DNA from: Mycobacteroides saopaulense
Lineage (GTDB): Bacteria > Actinomycetota > Actinomycetes > Mycobacteriales > Mycobacteriaceae
Length of the DNA: 64,000 bases
Direction: 5' to 3'
Assembly (NCBI RefSeq): GCF_001456355.1
Contig: NZ_CP010271.1
Span: forward strand, 2,232,001 to 2,296,000
Shown here piece by piece: positions 8,642 to 16,715 of the stretch (positions are counted from its first letter, which is position 1; each line of letters starts with the position of its first letter). A program made the position numbers and the translations under genes. Below the pieces are notes generated by a model. That model saw only the letters and a list, made by a program, of their open reading frames with translations. It had not been told where the DNA came from and did not search any database.

Positions 8642-10162
8642 ATGACCACCCCCGAGGGCGCGGGCAACGACGCGGCGCCCCTCGCTACCGGACTGTCCGA
8701 GAACGGGAAATCTACGCCCGTCACCCGGGAATCTACCTCGGAGCCACCCTCCGAGGGGGCGGAATCGCCTCCTGCCAGTGGGGCGATCGATATCGAGATC
8801 ACCCGCCCGAGGGTCCGGTTGCATCCGCCACCGTTTCGGGTGGAGGCGGGGCGGTTTGCACTCACGGTTTCCCGACTCGCCGGATCGGGCGCGCGCCTGC
8901 TGGTGAAGCCCCGACGTGGCAAGCCCCTCGAGGTGCGGGCCGCGCACGAGCTGCGTCGGACGTTCGCGCTCATGGGCCCCACCTACGTCAAGCTCGGGCA
9001 GCTGATCGCGTCTTCGCCCGGCGTCTTCCCCGAAACGCTCTCCAACGAATTCCGCACGCTGCTCGACAGGGTGCCACCGGCGTCCTCGCAGCTGATCCGG
9101 CAGACCGTGCGCGAGCAGTTAGGCGCCGACCCGGCAACGATTTTCGCGACATTCGACGATCACCCGTTCGCGTCGGCCTCTATCGCGCAGGTTCACCGCG
9201 CGACGCTCAAGACCGGCGAGCGTGTGGTGGTGAAGATTCAGCGCCCGAAGATTCGTACCAGGCTCGCCGCCGACGTCCGGATCATCGGGCGGCTCGCGCG
9301 TGTGATCGTCAAGACCGACCTGGGCCGGGCCACCAATGCCACGGAGATCGTCGAGGACTTCGAGCAGAACCTCAACGAGGAGCTGGACTTCGCCGCCGAG
9401 GGGCACGCGATGGAGCAGTGGATCGCGAGCCTTGCCGACACCGAGTACGGCGATAAGGTGCGCGTTCCCAAGGTCTTCTGGGAGTACACCACCGAGCGGG
9501 TGCTCACGATGGAGTATGTCGAGGGCATCAGGATCGACAACATTGCCGAGCTGGCCTCGGCGGGATTCGACGGCGTCGGACTGGTCAAGGCCATCGTCTA
9601 CTCGCTGTTCGAGACGGGGTTTCACAAGGGGCTCTTCCACGGAGACCTGCACGCCGGCAATCTGTTGGTGGACTCCGATGGCCGGATCGTGTTCCTGGAC
9701 TTCGGCATCGTGGGGCGTATCGACGAGCGCAGTCGCAAGATTTTTACCGAGATCATGGTCGACCTGTTCGTGAAGAACGACCACGCGGCGGTGAGCCGGG
9801 GCATCTACAAGCTTGGCGCCATCGGTGATCGGGGTAAGTCCGTGGATCCGGCGACGGCCGGTAAGACGATTTCCGACTTCACCAATCCCCTGCAACAGTC
9901 CAAGCTTTCAGCGATCGAGTACGGGCAGCTCGGCAAGCAGTTGGCAGTGCTGGCCAAGGAATACGACGTTCGGCTTCCCCGGGAGCTGGTGCTGATCTCC
10001 AAGCAGCTGCTCTACGTGGAGCGGTACATGAAGCTGCTGGCTCCCGACTGGGCGCTGCTCTCGGATCCGTCGTTCATCGGATACTTCGGGAACATGGTCA
10101 TCGCGGCCGAGCAGTCACGCATGGAGGATGCCGCGGCACGGGAGTCGGCGGGCGGAAACTGA
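8642..10162 (+). CDS. ABC1 (UbiB/AarF-type) atypical kinase 1
   Basis: 506 residues. The ABC1 domain is complete. It has the K-x-G-Q motif (K117-L-G-Q120), the alanine-rich loop F-A-S-A-S-I-A-Q-V-H (176-185), the ATP-site lysine K198 in V-V-K-I-Q-R-P, H-G-D-L-H-A-G-N (333-340) and L-D-F-G (352-355). In bacteria the family supports quinone or other isoprenoid-lipid metabolism as ATPases rather than classical protein kinases; the target here is unknown. About 70 Pro/Ser/Glu-rich residues precede the domain and are missing from kinase 2. The ATG at 8642 was chosen because the promoter -10 ends seven bases upstream. The upstream in-frame ATG lies before the operator. Confidence 0.92.
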   Translation: MTTPEGAGNDAAPLATGLSENGKSTPVTRESTSEPPSEGAESPPASGAIDIEITRPRVRLHPPPFRVEAGRFALTVSRLAGSGARLLVKPRRGKPLEVRAAHELRRTFALMGPTYVKLGQLIASSPGVFPETLSNEFRTLLDRVPPASSQLIRQTVREQLGADPATIFATFDDHPFASASIAQVHRATLKTGERVVVKIQRPKIRTRLAADVRIIGRLARVIVKTDLGRATNATEIVEDFEQNLNEELDFAAEGHAMEQWIASLADTEYGDKVRVPKVFWEYTTERVLTMEYVEGIRIDNIAELASAGFDGVGLVKAIVYSLFETGFHKGLFHGDLHAGNLLVDSDGRIVFLDFGIVGRIDERSRKIFTEIMVDLFVKNDHAAVSRGIYKLGAIGDRGKSVDPATAGKTISDFTNPLQQSKLSAIEYGQLGKQLAVLAKEYDVRLPRELVLISKQLLYVERYMKLLAPDWALLSDPSFIGYFGNMVIAAEQSRMEDAAARESAGGN

Positions 10163-10163
10163 G

Positions 10164-10877
10164 TCAGTCGGAAAGGCTCAGCCTTCCGGTGTCGATCGTG
10201 CGCAGGGCAGAGTCGAGCGGTGCGCCGACCGTTGGCGACTCGACGATGTTCAGCAGCATTGCCTTGGCGCGGGCCCAGCGCTGATCGCGAACCTCTTGCG
10301 GGGCGGTCATGCTGTTGACCAGTATTCCGCGGACGGCATCCATCGCGGTGAGGGTGATGTTCCGAATGATGCGGAGTTCTTCGGCGGTCTGGCTCACCGA
10401 TTGTCCAAGTGTCGAGAATTGTTGCATCACAATGAATTCGAACTGGTCCATCTGTGCGGACAATTCCGGATCGGTACGAGCGGCGATCCACAGTTCCATG
10501 GTGGCGATGAACATCGATCCCTGATGCATGCGCCAGAGTGCGTCAAGGCAGCGGCTGATGAAATCGGAGTCGCTTTCGCGGTCCAATGCGATCAGCTCGG
10601 ACAGGATCTCCTGGCCCTGCTTGAACGCCAAGTGCCGCACGGATTCTCCGAGAAGCTCGGATTTCGATTGGAAATGGTGCACCAGGGCGCCGCGGGTGAC
10701 ACCGGCACGCTGGGCCACCCGGGTGGTCGTGGTGCCCGCGTATCCGTACTTGACCAGGCAGTCCACCGTGGCATCGAGCAGCCTGCCGCGCATGGCCGCG
10801 CTGCGCTCCTCCTGGGTTCGTCGTTCGGCGCGTTGGGTACGGGCGGTCCGCGCCGGACTTCCGGCGGTGCGTGTCAT
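10164..10877 (-). CDS. TetR-family regulator of the ABC1-kinase regulon
   Basis: 237 residues. The DNA-binding domain has the helix-turn-helix at about 49-70 (T-T-T-T-R-V-A-Q-R-A-G-V-T-R-G-A-L-V-H-H-F), preceded by about 25 basic residues, and is followed by an all-helical ligand domain. Its ATG overlaps the stop of ABC1 kinase 2 (ATGA), so the two are [12 protein letters not shown]. The end of kinase 1 converges one base away. Because its own operon and two nearby units carry the same palindrome, it is the likely repressor of all three (inference). The inducer may be a lipid or acyl-CoA. Confidence 0.88.
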   Translation of the reverse strand: MTRTAGSPARTARTQRAERRTQEERSAAMRGRLLDATVDCLVKYGYAGTTTTRVAQRAGVTRGALVHHFQSKSELLGESVRHLAFKQGQEILSELIALDRESDSDFISRCLDALWRMHQGSMFIATMELWIAARTDPELSAQMDQFEFIVMQQFSTLGQSVSQTAEELRIIRNITLTAMDAVRGILVNSMTAPQEVRDQRWARAKAMLLNIVESPTVGAPLDSALRTIDTGRLSLSD

Positions 10878-12241
10878 TCTCCGAGCCCGTCCTTGTCGTT
10901 CTTGATTTCCTCGCGGGCCTGCTGGTACTCCGATATCAGGCTGCCAAAATAGGTGAGAATCTCCGGGTCCCCCACCGGCTGCCAGTCGGGCGCAAGCAGT
11001 TTGGTGTATCGCTCGACGTAGAGCAGCTGCTTGCCCACCAGGATGAACTCCTTGGGCAAAATGGCGTCGTGCTCGCGGCCCAGCGAGGTGAGTTGTCGGC
11101 CTATGGTGCCGTACGAGATCTTGCCCAGCGAGGTGCCCATGGGCCGGGTGACCTTCCGCAGTGACGCGGCGACTTTGGCGGGGTCGGCATGGGGATCGAT
11201 GGCTCCCAGCTTGATGAGCGTGCGCGCGGCGGCCTCGTCGTCGGGCTCGATGATCAGCGCGCCGATCAGCTCGCGCAGGGTTTTGCGGGTTCGCTCATTG
11301 AGGCGGCCCACGATCCCGAAGTCCAGGAACACGATTCGCCCTGCCGGGTCCACCATCAGGTTCCCGGCGTGCAGATCGCCGTGAAAGGTGCCTGCGGCGA
11401 ACGCGGAGTCGAACAGGGTGAGCATCAGGGTCTTGACCACTTCGGGGCCGTTGAATCCCGCCGCGCGGATCGCGTCCGCGTCGTCGATCCTGATGCCCTC
11501 GACGTACTCCATGGTGAGCACCTTGTCGGTGCAGAGGTCCGGGTAGAGCTCGGGCACACGTACTTTGGGGGCGTACTTGGAGCCCGCGAGCCCCACCGTC
11601 CAATCCCGCATGGCCTGCGCTTCCAGGGTGAAGTCGAGTTCCTCGGCGAGATTGGCCTCGAAATCGCGCATCACCTCGTAGATGTTCGACATCCGGCCCA
11701 TCTCGGTGAGCTCGAGACCGCGGGCGATCTGTTTGAGGATTTGCAGATCGGCGGCCAGCCGGGTGCGGATCGCGGGGCGCTGGATCTTGACGACGACAGC
11801 GGTGCCGTCCTTGAGCGTTGCCCTGTGCACCTGCGCGATGGACGCCGACGCGAACGGGACCTCGTCGAACGAGGCGAAGGCATTCTCCGGTGGTGCGCCG
11901 AGCTCGGCGGCGAGCATGGATCGGATGGTCTTGGGGTCCGCCGGCGGCACCTGATCGAGCAGCGAGCGGAACTCCGCGGAAAGGTCTTCGGGGAACATTC
12001 CCGGCGACGACGCGATGAGCTGCCCGAACTTGACGTAGGCGGGCCCGAGCTCGGCGAATGACCTGCGCATCTCCTTGGCAACGACCTGACGCAGGTCCCG
12101 CTCCGTCGGGCGTTGGCTCAGGATTCGTGACCCGGCCTTGAGAAGCTGGCCCGCCGTCGCGGCGAGCCGATCGAACTGAATCTCGGCGGAAACCGGATCG
12201 AGCCTCCGGGGCCGCCGGGGCTCATCGGATGTATCGCTCAC
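10874..12241 (-). CDS. ABC1 (UbiB/AarF-type) atypical kinase 2
   Basis: 455 residues, a clear paralogue of kinase 1 with all motifs in place: K-F-G-Q (71-74), F-A-S-A-S-I-A-Q-V-H (130-139), V-V-K-I-Q-R-P (about 150-156), H-G-D-L-H-A-G-N (287-294) and L-D-F-G (306-309). I chose the GTG at 12241 because GGGAGGGAG lies just upstream; in-frame ATG 12259 and GTG 12262 remain possible. It leads a two-gene operon with the TetR regulator. Having two family members under one operator suggests related or partner functions in lipid or quinone handling (inference). Confidence 0.91.
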   Translation of the reverse strand: MSDTSDEPRRPRRLDPVSAEIQFDRLAATAGQLLKAGSRILSQRPTERDLRQVVAKEMRRSFAELGPAYVKFGQLIASSPGMFPEDLSAEFRSLLDQVPPADPKTIRSMLAAELGAPPENAFASFDEVPFASASIAQVHRATLKDGTAVVVKIQRPAIRTRLAADLQILKQIARGLELTEMGRMSNIYEVMRDFEANLAEELDFTLEAQAMRDWTVGLAGSKYAPKVRVPELYPDLCTDKVLTMEYVEGIRIDDADAIRAAGFNGPEVVKTLMLTLFDSAFAAGTFHGDLHAGNLMVDPAGRIVFLDFGIVGRLNERTRKTLRELIGALIIEPDDEAAARTLIKLGAIDPHADPAKVAASLRKVTRPMGTSLGKISYGTIGRQLTSLGREHDAILPKEFILVGKQLLYVERYTKLLAPDWQPVGDPEILTYFGSLISEYQQAREEIKNDKDGLGE

Positions 12242-12283
12242 CGCGACTCCCTCCCTCATCACCGGGTCGTGTACGTCGAGGAG

Positions 12284-12312
12284 ACATTACCGACAAACTG
12301 GTATGTATGTTA
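12284..12312. promoter_or_regulatory. operator copy 3 at the kinase 2/tetR promoter
   Basis: The plus strand reads ACCGAC (12289-12294), N10, GTATGT (12305-12310) followed by TA. One half-site is perfect and the other matches 4 of 6. The 13-mer GGTATGTATGTTA at 12300-12312 is identical to the reverse complement of copy 1. On the minus strand a -10 TAATGT (12289-12284) lies just downstream of the conserved half-site, about 40 bases before the kinase 2 start. Confidence 0.7.
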
Positions 12313-12375
12313 ATCGAACGCGGTGAGTGATGCTGTGATGACCAGCGAAGGAACCGATGAGCCGGGAGGTATCGC

Positions 12376-12771
12376 TTAGCGCAGGGCGCGTTCGACTTGG
12401 GCTATCCGATCGTCTGCGAAGTCCAGCACGATCTTCGTGGGGTACAGCGCGACCTTGAGTACGCGGATGAGCGGGTTGACGACGTCGATCAGCGTTTCGA
12501 GGCTCGTCATCGTGTTGGCCAGGGTTGTGGTGGTTTCGGCCAGGTTGTTCAAGGTGAGATTGAGCGAGTCGAGGGAGTCGTCCAGTCGCTCCAGGCTGGA
12601 GTCCAGGTGGTCCAGCATCGAGCCCACCCGATCGGTGAGGTCGTGAACCTCGACGGCCATCGATTCGATGTGTCCGACGGTGCCGTCGATGTTGAGCGCG
12701 ACGTTGGCCAGCTTCCGGATCTTGCGTGCCGGCGCGGGCCGGTTCCCGTTGCTGGTGTAGACCTCCGCCAT
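12376..12771 (-). CDS. coiled-coil hypothetical protein
   Basis: 131 residues from the ATG at 12771, with GGAAAGG eight bases upstream. Residues about 45-95 form a heptad-rich coiled coil (repeated L-x-x-L-D-x-S-L). They are followed by a hydrophobic stretch, V-V-N-P-L-I-R-V-L-K-V-A-L-Y-P, that could be membrane-associated. No signal peptide is visible. The product resembles small mycobacterial proteins of unknown function with methyl-accepting-like helices. Its neighbours are the kinase 2 promoter and the FAD oxidoreductase, and no operon link to either is evident. Confidence 0.7.
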   Translation of the reverse strand: MAEVYTSNGNRPAPARKIRKLANVALNIDGTVGHIESMAVEVHDLTDRVGSMLDHLDSSLERLDDSLDSLNLTLNNLAETTTTLANTMTSLETLIDVVNPLIRVLKVALYPTKIVLDFADDRIAQVERALR

Positions 12772-12893
12772 TGGAGTCACCTTTCCGTTGCGCCCAGACT
12801 AGGTGACGCGTTCGCCGAGACCGATCGGCTCCCCCGCTGAGCGGTCATTTGATGCACTTTTGTGACCGGCCTCACACAGCGTGCCGGGTCTGC

Positions 12894-14357
12894 TTAGCCG
12901 GTAGATATCCGTGCTGACGCGTGCGAACCGGCTCGTCGGCCGAAGAACGAGGCTTCGCCGAGCCTGGTTCCGCTGCTGTAGCCCTTGCCGTCCTGAGCAA
13001 TGTTCGAGGCGCTCGCGCCCGCCGCATAGAGGCCCGGAATTGCCTGCCCGGATTCGGTGAGCACCCGCCCGTCGGCGTCGGTGCGCAGGCCGCCCAGGGT
13101 GAAGCCGGCGTACATGGCCTTGCCGAGAGTGAGATCGAACGCGCCCCAGGGGCCGACGCCCTGCGACGCAAGGTATTTCGGATACTTGTGGAAGTCGGGG
13201 TCCTCTCCCCTGTCGGCGTACTCGTTGTATCGCTGGAGCGTCTTCTCCAGATTTCCGGCCGGGATGCCCAGTGCCTCTTCCATTTCCGCGATGGTCTCCC
13301 ATCCGTCGATGAAGGGTGTCAGCGGCAGCGTCGGTCGATCCATGTGCTCGGAGTCGATGATCAGGTACGCGGCGCTGTCCGGCTGGTCCATGACGAATCC
13401 CGAGGTGCGGGAATGGTAGGAGTCCTCGGCGACAAACCGTTCACCGTTCTTGTTGACGATGATTCCGGTGAGCAGCCCCGACGGCGGGTACACCGGAGCG
13501 GTCACGAAGATCTGGTTCATGTTGCGGGTGGCGCCGCCTGCGGATACCCCGAGTCTGATGCCGAGCCCGTCGTCATAGGTGCTACCGAGTACGAACGGCT
13601 TCTCGGCGAGTTTGGGGGTGTACTCGGCCACCATGGCAGGGTTCATGACGAATCCGCCCGCGGCGATGATCACCGACTTGGCCCGTATTGCACCGGTTTC
13701 TGTGAAGTGCTTCCAGGTGGCGCCCACCACTGCGCCCTCCTCGTCGAGGATGAGAGCGGTGGCACCGGTCTCGTAGCGGATGGGTACGCCCAGCTCGCCG
13801 GCGCGTTGGGCCAGTAGGTCCACGACCATGCCGGCCCCGCCGGTGTCACCCGGCTTGGGGACCTTGTGGCCGCGGGGCGCGGGGACCGCCTCGTCACGGT
13901 ACGGCCACACCAGCTCGTTGCCCGTGAACATCAGCCCTTCGGTGTTGGGCTGGATGACGGCCTTTTCCGGATAGAAACTGCGCTCGAACTGAAAGCCCAG
14001 TGCTTCAAGCCAATTGAAATGCTCGACGCTCCCGTCGCAGTACAGACGGATCTTCTCCGGATCGGGATCCGGAGAAACGGCCATGAGGTACTTGTACATC
14101 TCGTCGGCACTGTCGGGGTGCCCGGTGGCTTCCTGAACGGCCGTGCCGCCGCCCAGGTAGAAGTGTCCGCCCGCCATCGCGGTGGTGCCGCCGGCCGAGG
14201 CCGCGCGTTCGAGAGCCAGCACCTGTGCGCCTGCCTCTGCGGCCGACACCGCAGCACATCCGCCGCCCATCCCGAAGCCGATGACCAGTACGTCTACCTC
14301 GTCAGACCACTCGGTGATGTCTTGGACCGCCACGGTTTCCGGTATCGCTGCCGTCAT
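12894..14357 (-). CDS. FAD-dependent oxidoreductase, ketosteroid-dehydrogenase/fumarate-reductase family
   Basis: 487 residues. The N-terminal dinucleotide fold is G-F-G-M-G-G (27-32) with the acidic end of the second strand at Glu50. The central substrate domain and the closing motif G-L-Y-A-A-G-A-S-A-S-N near the C-terminus are typical of FAD_binding_2 proteins (3-ketosteroid 1-dehydrogenases, fumarate reductases, Rv0785-like proteins). The last part, G-K-G-Y-S-S-G-T-R-L-G-E-A, would contact FAD. The substrate is not predictable; a steroid or other cyclic enone is plausible. It overlaps the upstream VOC gene by four bases, so the two form an operon. Confidence 0.88.
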   Translation of the reverse strand: MTAAIPETVAVQDITEWSDEVDVLVIGFGMGGGCAAVSAAEAGAQVLALERAASAGGTTAMAGGHFYLGGGTAVQEATGHPDSADEMYKYLMAVSPDPDPEKIRLYCDGSVEHFNWLEALGFQFERSFYPEKAVIQPNTEGLMFTGNELVWPYRDEAVPAPRGHKVPKPGDTGGAGMVVDLLAQRAGELGVPIRYETGATALILDEEGAVVGATWKHFTETGAIRAKSVIIAAGGFVMNPAMVAEYTPKLAEKPFVLGSTYDDGLGIRLGVSAGGATRNMNQIFVTAPVYPPSGLLTGIIVNKNGERFVAEDSYHSRTSGFVMDQPDSAAYLIIDSEHMDRPTLPLTPFIDGWETIAEMEEALGIPAGNLEKTLQRYNEYADRGEDPDFHKYPKYLASQGVGPWGAFDLTLGKAMYAGFTLGGLRTDADGRVLTESGQAIPGLYAAGASASNIAQDGKGYSSGTRLGEASFFGRRAGSHASARISTG

Positions 14358-14869
14358 GCCTGCTCACTTTTGATGTAGTTGTAGAACGCCCGGATCTCGG
14401 GCGGGACGAAGGCCAATTCCATGTACGGGAGGGCGGCCGCGGGCGCCGATAGATAGGCAAAACGCATACCGCCCGGCATCACGCCGTCCTGGATCACCTC
14501 CGCGCCGCGCGCCCTGGCGTGGTCCAGCGCGGCGTCGAGGTCGGGCGGCTCGAAGCACACATGATGCAATCCCGCGGGACTGGTTTCCAGGAATTCGGTG
14601 TAGATGCTTGTCCCGCTGACCGGGAGGATCAGCTCGAGCTGCATGTCGCCCAGGTAGCTCAGCGCGATGGTCGCGGTGAAGTCGGCCGGTGCGCCGCGAT
14701 ACGTGCACGTGTTCGGGCCGAAGTGTACATCTGGAATTCGCGTCCATTTTTTGACGCCGAATACGGCGCTGAGCATGCCTTCGGTGGCGTCGAGATCATC
14801 AGTAACCCAAGCAATTTGGGTGACGTGTCCAAATTCAGAGACATCCGGCGGCGTTGCCGATGTGGTCAT
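14354..14869 (-). CDS. VOC (glyoxalase/dioxygenase superfamily) protein
   Basis: 171 residues with two beta-alpha-beta-beta-beta modules. Candidate metal ligands are the His in G-H-V (about 14), the Glu in L-E-L-I-L-P, the second His of G-L-H-H-V and the late Glu in Y-M-E-L-A-F, which fits the methylmalonyl-CoA-epimerase/glyoxalase pattern. The reaction is unknown. A -10 hexamer TACTAT (14881-14876, minus strand) ends six bases before the ATG at 14869, predicting a leaderless message. It is translationally coupled to the FAD oxidoreductase, so both may serve one catabolic step (inference). Confidence 0.83.
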   Translation of the reverse strand: MTTSATPPDVSEFGHVTQIAWVTDDLDATEGMLSAVFGVKKWTRIPDVHFGPNTCTYRGAPADFTATIALSYLGDMQLELILPVSGTSIYTEFLETSPAGLHHVCFEPPDLDAALDHARARGAEVIQDGVMPGGMRFAYLSAPAAALPYMELAFVPPEIRAFYNYIKSEQA

Positions 14870-14905
14870 GCGCCGATAGTAGCGCCCGCTGTGGCGTGCG
14901 CCACC

Positions 14906-15550
14906 TCAGCCCGCGGTATAGGCCGCTGTGGTGCGGTCAGCCATGGCGCGCGCCTGCGCTGTGTCCATGCCGGCGGCGAGTGCGGCCTCGTACCACCGCT
15001 CGCTGGAACCGCTCATGAATGCGCGGCCTTCATCGCTGGCCGCCCATGCCGCACCTTCTTCGGGAGTGATGCGGTCGTCGGGCGACGCGAGATATCCGGC
15101 CAGGCCGAGAAGTCCGGAATCCCAACCGACTCCGACCGCACCAGGGCCGAACTGCAGCCAATGCTCGTCATCGTCGTCGATGTCGGAGATGTGTTCCAGG
15201 GTGAGGGTGGCTCGTTCTGTGGGACTCTCCGGCGCGGCTGTGATTGTCACCTCGATCCAGCTGATCCCGCCGCATTCCCATGTCGCAGTGAAAGAGCGGG
15301 GTGCGTCACAGGTCAGCACCGTGCCGGATGCGTTGCCCTCCAAGGAATACTGGCCTCCCAACCGGAGGTCGCCGGAGATCGGTAAGAACCATCGCGCAAT
15401 GCGCTCGGCACTGGTGCAGGCGTCCCATAGATCCTCGGCGTCGGTGTCATAGGTCTGGCTGACCGTCACGACGCGGGCCTGGCGGGCCTCGAATGTCTTG
15501 GTGCCGAGAGTGCGGCGCACGGAGTTGAGCTGGTGCTGGACATCGATCAC
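14906..15550 (-). CDS. AHSA1-type SRPBCC protein
   Basis: 214 residues. Residues about 25-150 form an AHSA1 (activator of Hsp90-like) SRPBCC domain with W-D-A-C-T-S-A-E-R-I-A-R-W-F-L-P and a later L-T-L-E-H. The C-terminal 60 residues are a helical extension. Start GTG 15550 overlaps the ArsR stop (GTGA) and has AAGGAG upstream; the frame continues further upstream only as a shadow inside arsR. ArsR-AHSA1 pairs are common in actinobacteria, and the ligand of the SRPBCC partner is usually unknown. Confidence 0.86.
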   Translation of the reverse strand: MIDVQHQLNSVRRTLGTKTFEARQARVVTVSQTYDTDAEDLWDACTSAERIARWFLPISGDLRLGGQYSLEGNASGTVLTCDAPRSFTATWECGGISWIEVTITAAPESPTERATLTLEHISDIDDDDEHWLQFGPGAVGVGWDSGLLGLAGYLASPDDRITPEEGAAWAASDEGRAFMSGSSERWYEAALAAGMDTAQARAMADRTTAAYTAG

Positions 15551-15903
15551 GAGGTGCTCTCCTTGTGTGTGGCGGTGTTTCGTCGTGCTCTCTTGCCGCG
15601 TGCGATCTCGGTGGTCAGTGCGTCCAGGTGCGGCGTCCAATTGCGACGGAAGGTGTCCAGCCAGCGATCGACCTCACGCAGCGGGGTGGTGTCCACGCTG
15701 TACAGACGGCGGGTTCCTTCGGTGCGCACCGTGGCGAACCCGTTGTCGCGTAGGACCTTCAAATGCTGGGACACGGCCGGTTGGCTGATCGCGAACTCCG
15801 CCCGGATTACCTCGGTGACGGCGCCGGAGGACATCTCTCCGGCGTGGATCAGCTCCAGAATGCGTCGGCGTACCGGGTCTCCCAGTATGTCGAAGGCGTG
15901 CAC
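15547..15903 (-). CDS. ArsR-family transcriptional regulator
   Basis: 118 residues with a winged helix (recognition helix about 41-55: Q-P-A-V-S-Q-H-L-K-V-L-R) and the wing R-R-L-Y-S-V. The domain begins with the typical F-D-I-L-G-D-P-V-R-R-R-I-L-E-L. There is no cysteine metal site, so it is probably not a metal sensor but of the type paired with AHSA1 proteins. The GTG at 15903 lies exactly where transcription should start from the promoter at 15911-15940. It is coupled to the downstream AHSA1 gene. Confidence 0.9.
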   Translation of the reverse strand: MHAFDILGDPVRRRILELIHAGEMSSGAVTEVIRAEFAISQPAVSQHLKVLRDNGFATVRTEGTRRLYSVDTTPLREVDRWLDTFRRNWTPHLDALTTEIARGKRARRNTATHKESTS

Positions 15904-15910
15904 CTGGACG

Positions 15911-15940
15911 ATATTAAAATTAATTACTTATATAAGTCAA
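15911..15940 (-). promoter_or_regulatory. arsR promoter with palindromic operator
   Basis: On the minus strand: -35 TTGACT (15940-15935), an 18-base spacer and -10 TAATAT (15916-15911). The GTG start is at 15903, giving a leaderless transcript. A perfect 12-bp palindrome ACTTATATAAGT (15926-15937) overlaps the -35, a position suited to autorepression by ArsR. This AT-rich patch stands out in its surroundings. Confidence 0.78.
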
Positions 15941-15950
15941 GGGTGAATAA

Positions 15951-16715
15951 CTACCCCCAGGTCAGCGGATCCAGACGCAGGTAGAACTCCAGGCGTACGG
16001 GGTCCGCTGGGGTTCCGTAGATGTCCTGGAACCGCGCATGAGCCGCCGCGGCGTGAGTGTCCTCCGGCCAGGTCTCGCGGGAATTGGCGAAGAGCAGTGC
16101 GAGATCGGCGTGTCGGTCGGCCAGTCCCAGTCTGCCCAGGTCGATGAATCCAGTCACCGAGTAGTCCGGTGCGATGACGATGTTCGGCAGGCACAGGTCG
16201 CCGTGGCACACGACCAGGTCGCCGGTCTCCTGGGCGAGGCGTTCGGAGAATTGGCGGCTGATGCGGGAGAGGAGCTCGGTTACGGGTCTGCCTCGGTCCT
16301 CGTCCGGCAGGAAGTCCGGGTTGACCGCGCCGCGGGCCACCACGTCCCGGGCCAGCGCCAGGGTCGTGGCGAGATCGCGGGTGAAGGGGCAGCCGGTTGT
16401 CGGCAGGGAATGCAGCCGTCGCACGGCGTCGGCGATGGCCGGCCAAGCCTTGTCCAGGTCGTCCGCGGGGAGCCGGTCTGCGGGTGTGCCCTCGACGGCC
16501 GACGTGATCAACACGGGGCCGCTCGACCACTCCAGCACGGTGGGTCCCGGGATGTGTTGGCCGCTAAGCCATTCGATGCGGTCTCGCTCGGCCTCGAGGT
16601 CTGCGCTGCCCGTTTTCGCATAGCGCGAGCGGTCGGGCGAAAGGTAGACCGAGGCGCCGGACTCCCCCGTCGTGACGGGTTCCCATGCCGAGAGGTCGAT
16701 CAGACGCCCGTCCAT
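15951..16715 (-). CDS. aminoglycoside phosphotransferase, APH(3'') type
   Basis: 254 residues. It transfers phosphate from ATP to an aminoglycoside hydroxyl. The Brenner motif is H-G-D-L-C-L-P-N (171-178), the metal-binding aspartate is in I-D-L-G-R-L-G (191-197), and K34 in R-Y-A-K is the likely ATP lysine. The D-L-C-L-P-N and D-R-H-A-D-L-A-L-L signatures are those of APH(3'')/APH(3') enzymes. Close relatives known to me are APH(3'')-Ic of M. fortuitum and MAB_2385 of M. abscessus, both linked to streptomycin resistance. The gene starts inside the end of the upstream gene (16-bp overlap), so they are cotranscribed. No mobile element flanks it, suggesting an intrinsic gene. Confidence 0.9.
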   Translation of the reverse strand: MDGRLIDLSAWEPVTTGESGASVYLSPDRSRYAKTGSADLEAERDRIEWLSGQHIPGPTVLEWSSGPVLITSAVEGTPADRLPADDLDKAWPAIADAVRRLHSLPTTGCPFTRDLATTLALARDVVARGAVNPDFLPDEDRGRPVTELLSRISRQFSERLAQETGDLVVCHGDLCLPNIVIAPDYSVTGFIDLGRLGLADRHADLALLFANSRETWPEDTHAAAAHARFQDIYGTPADPVRLEFYLRLDPLTWG

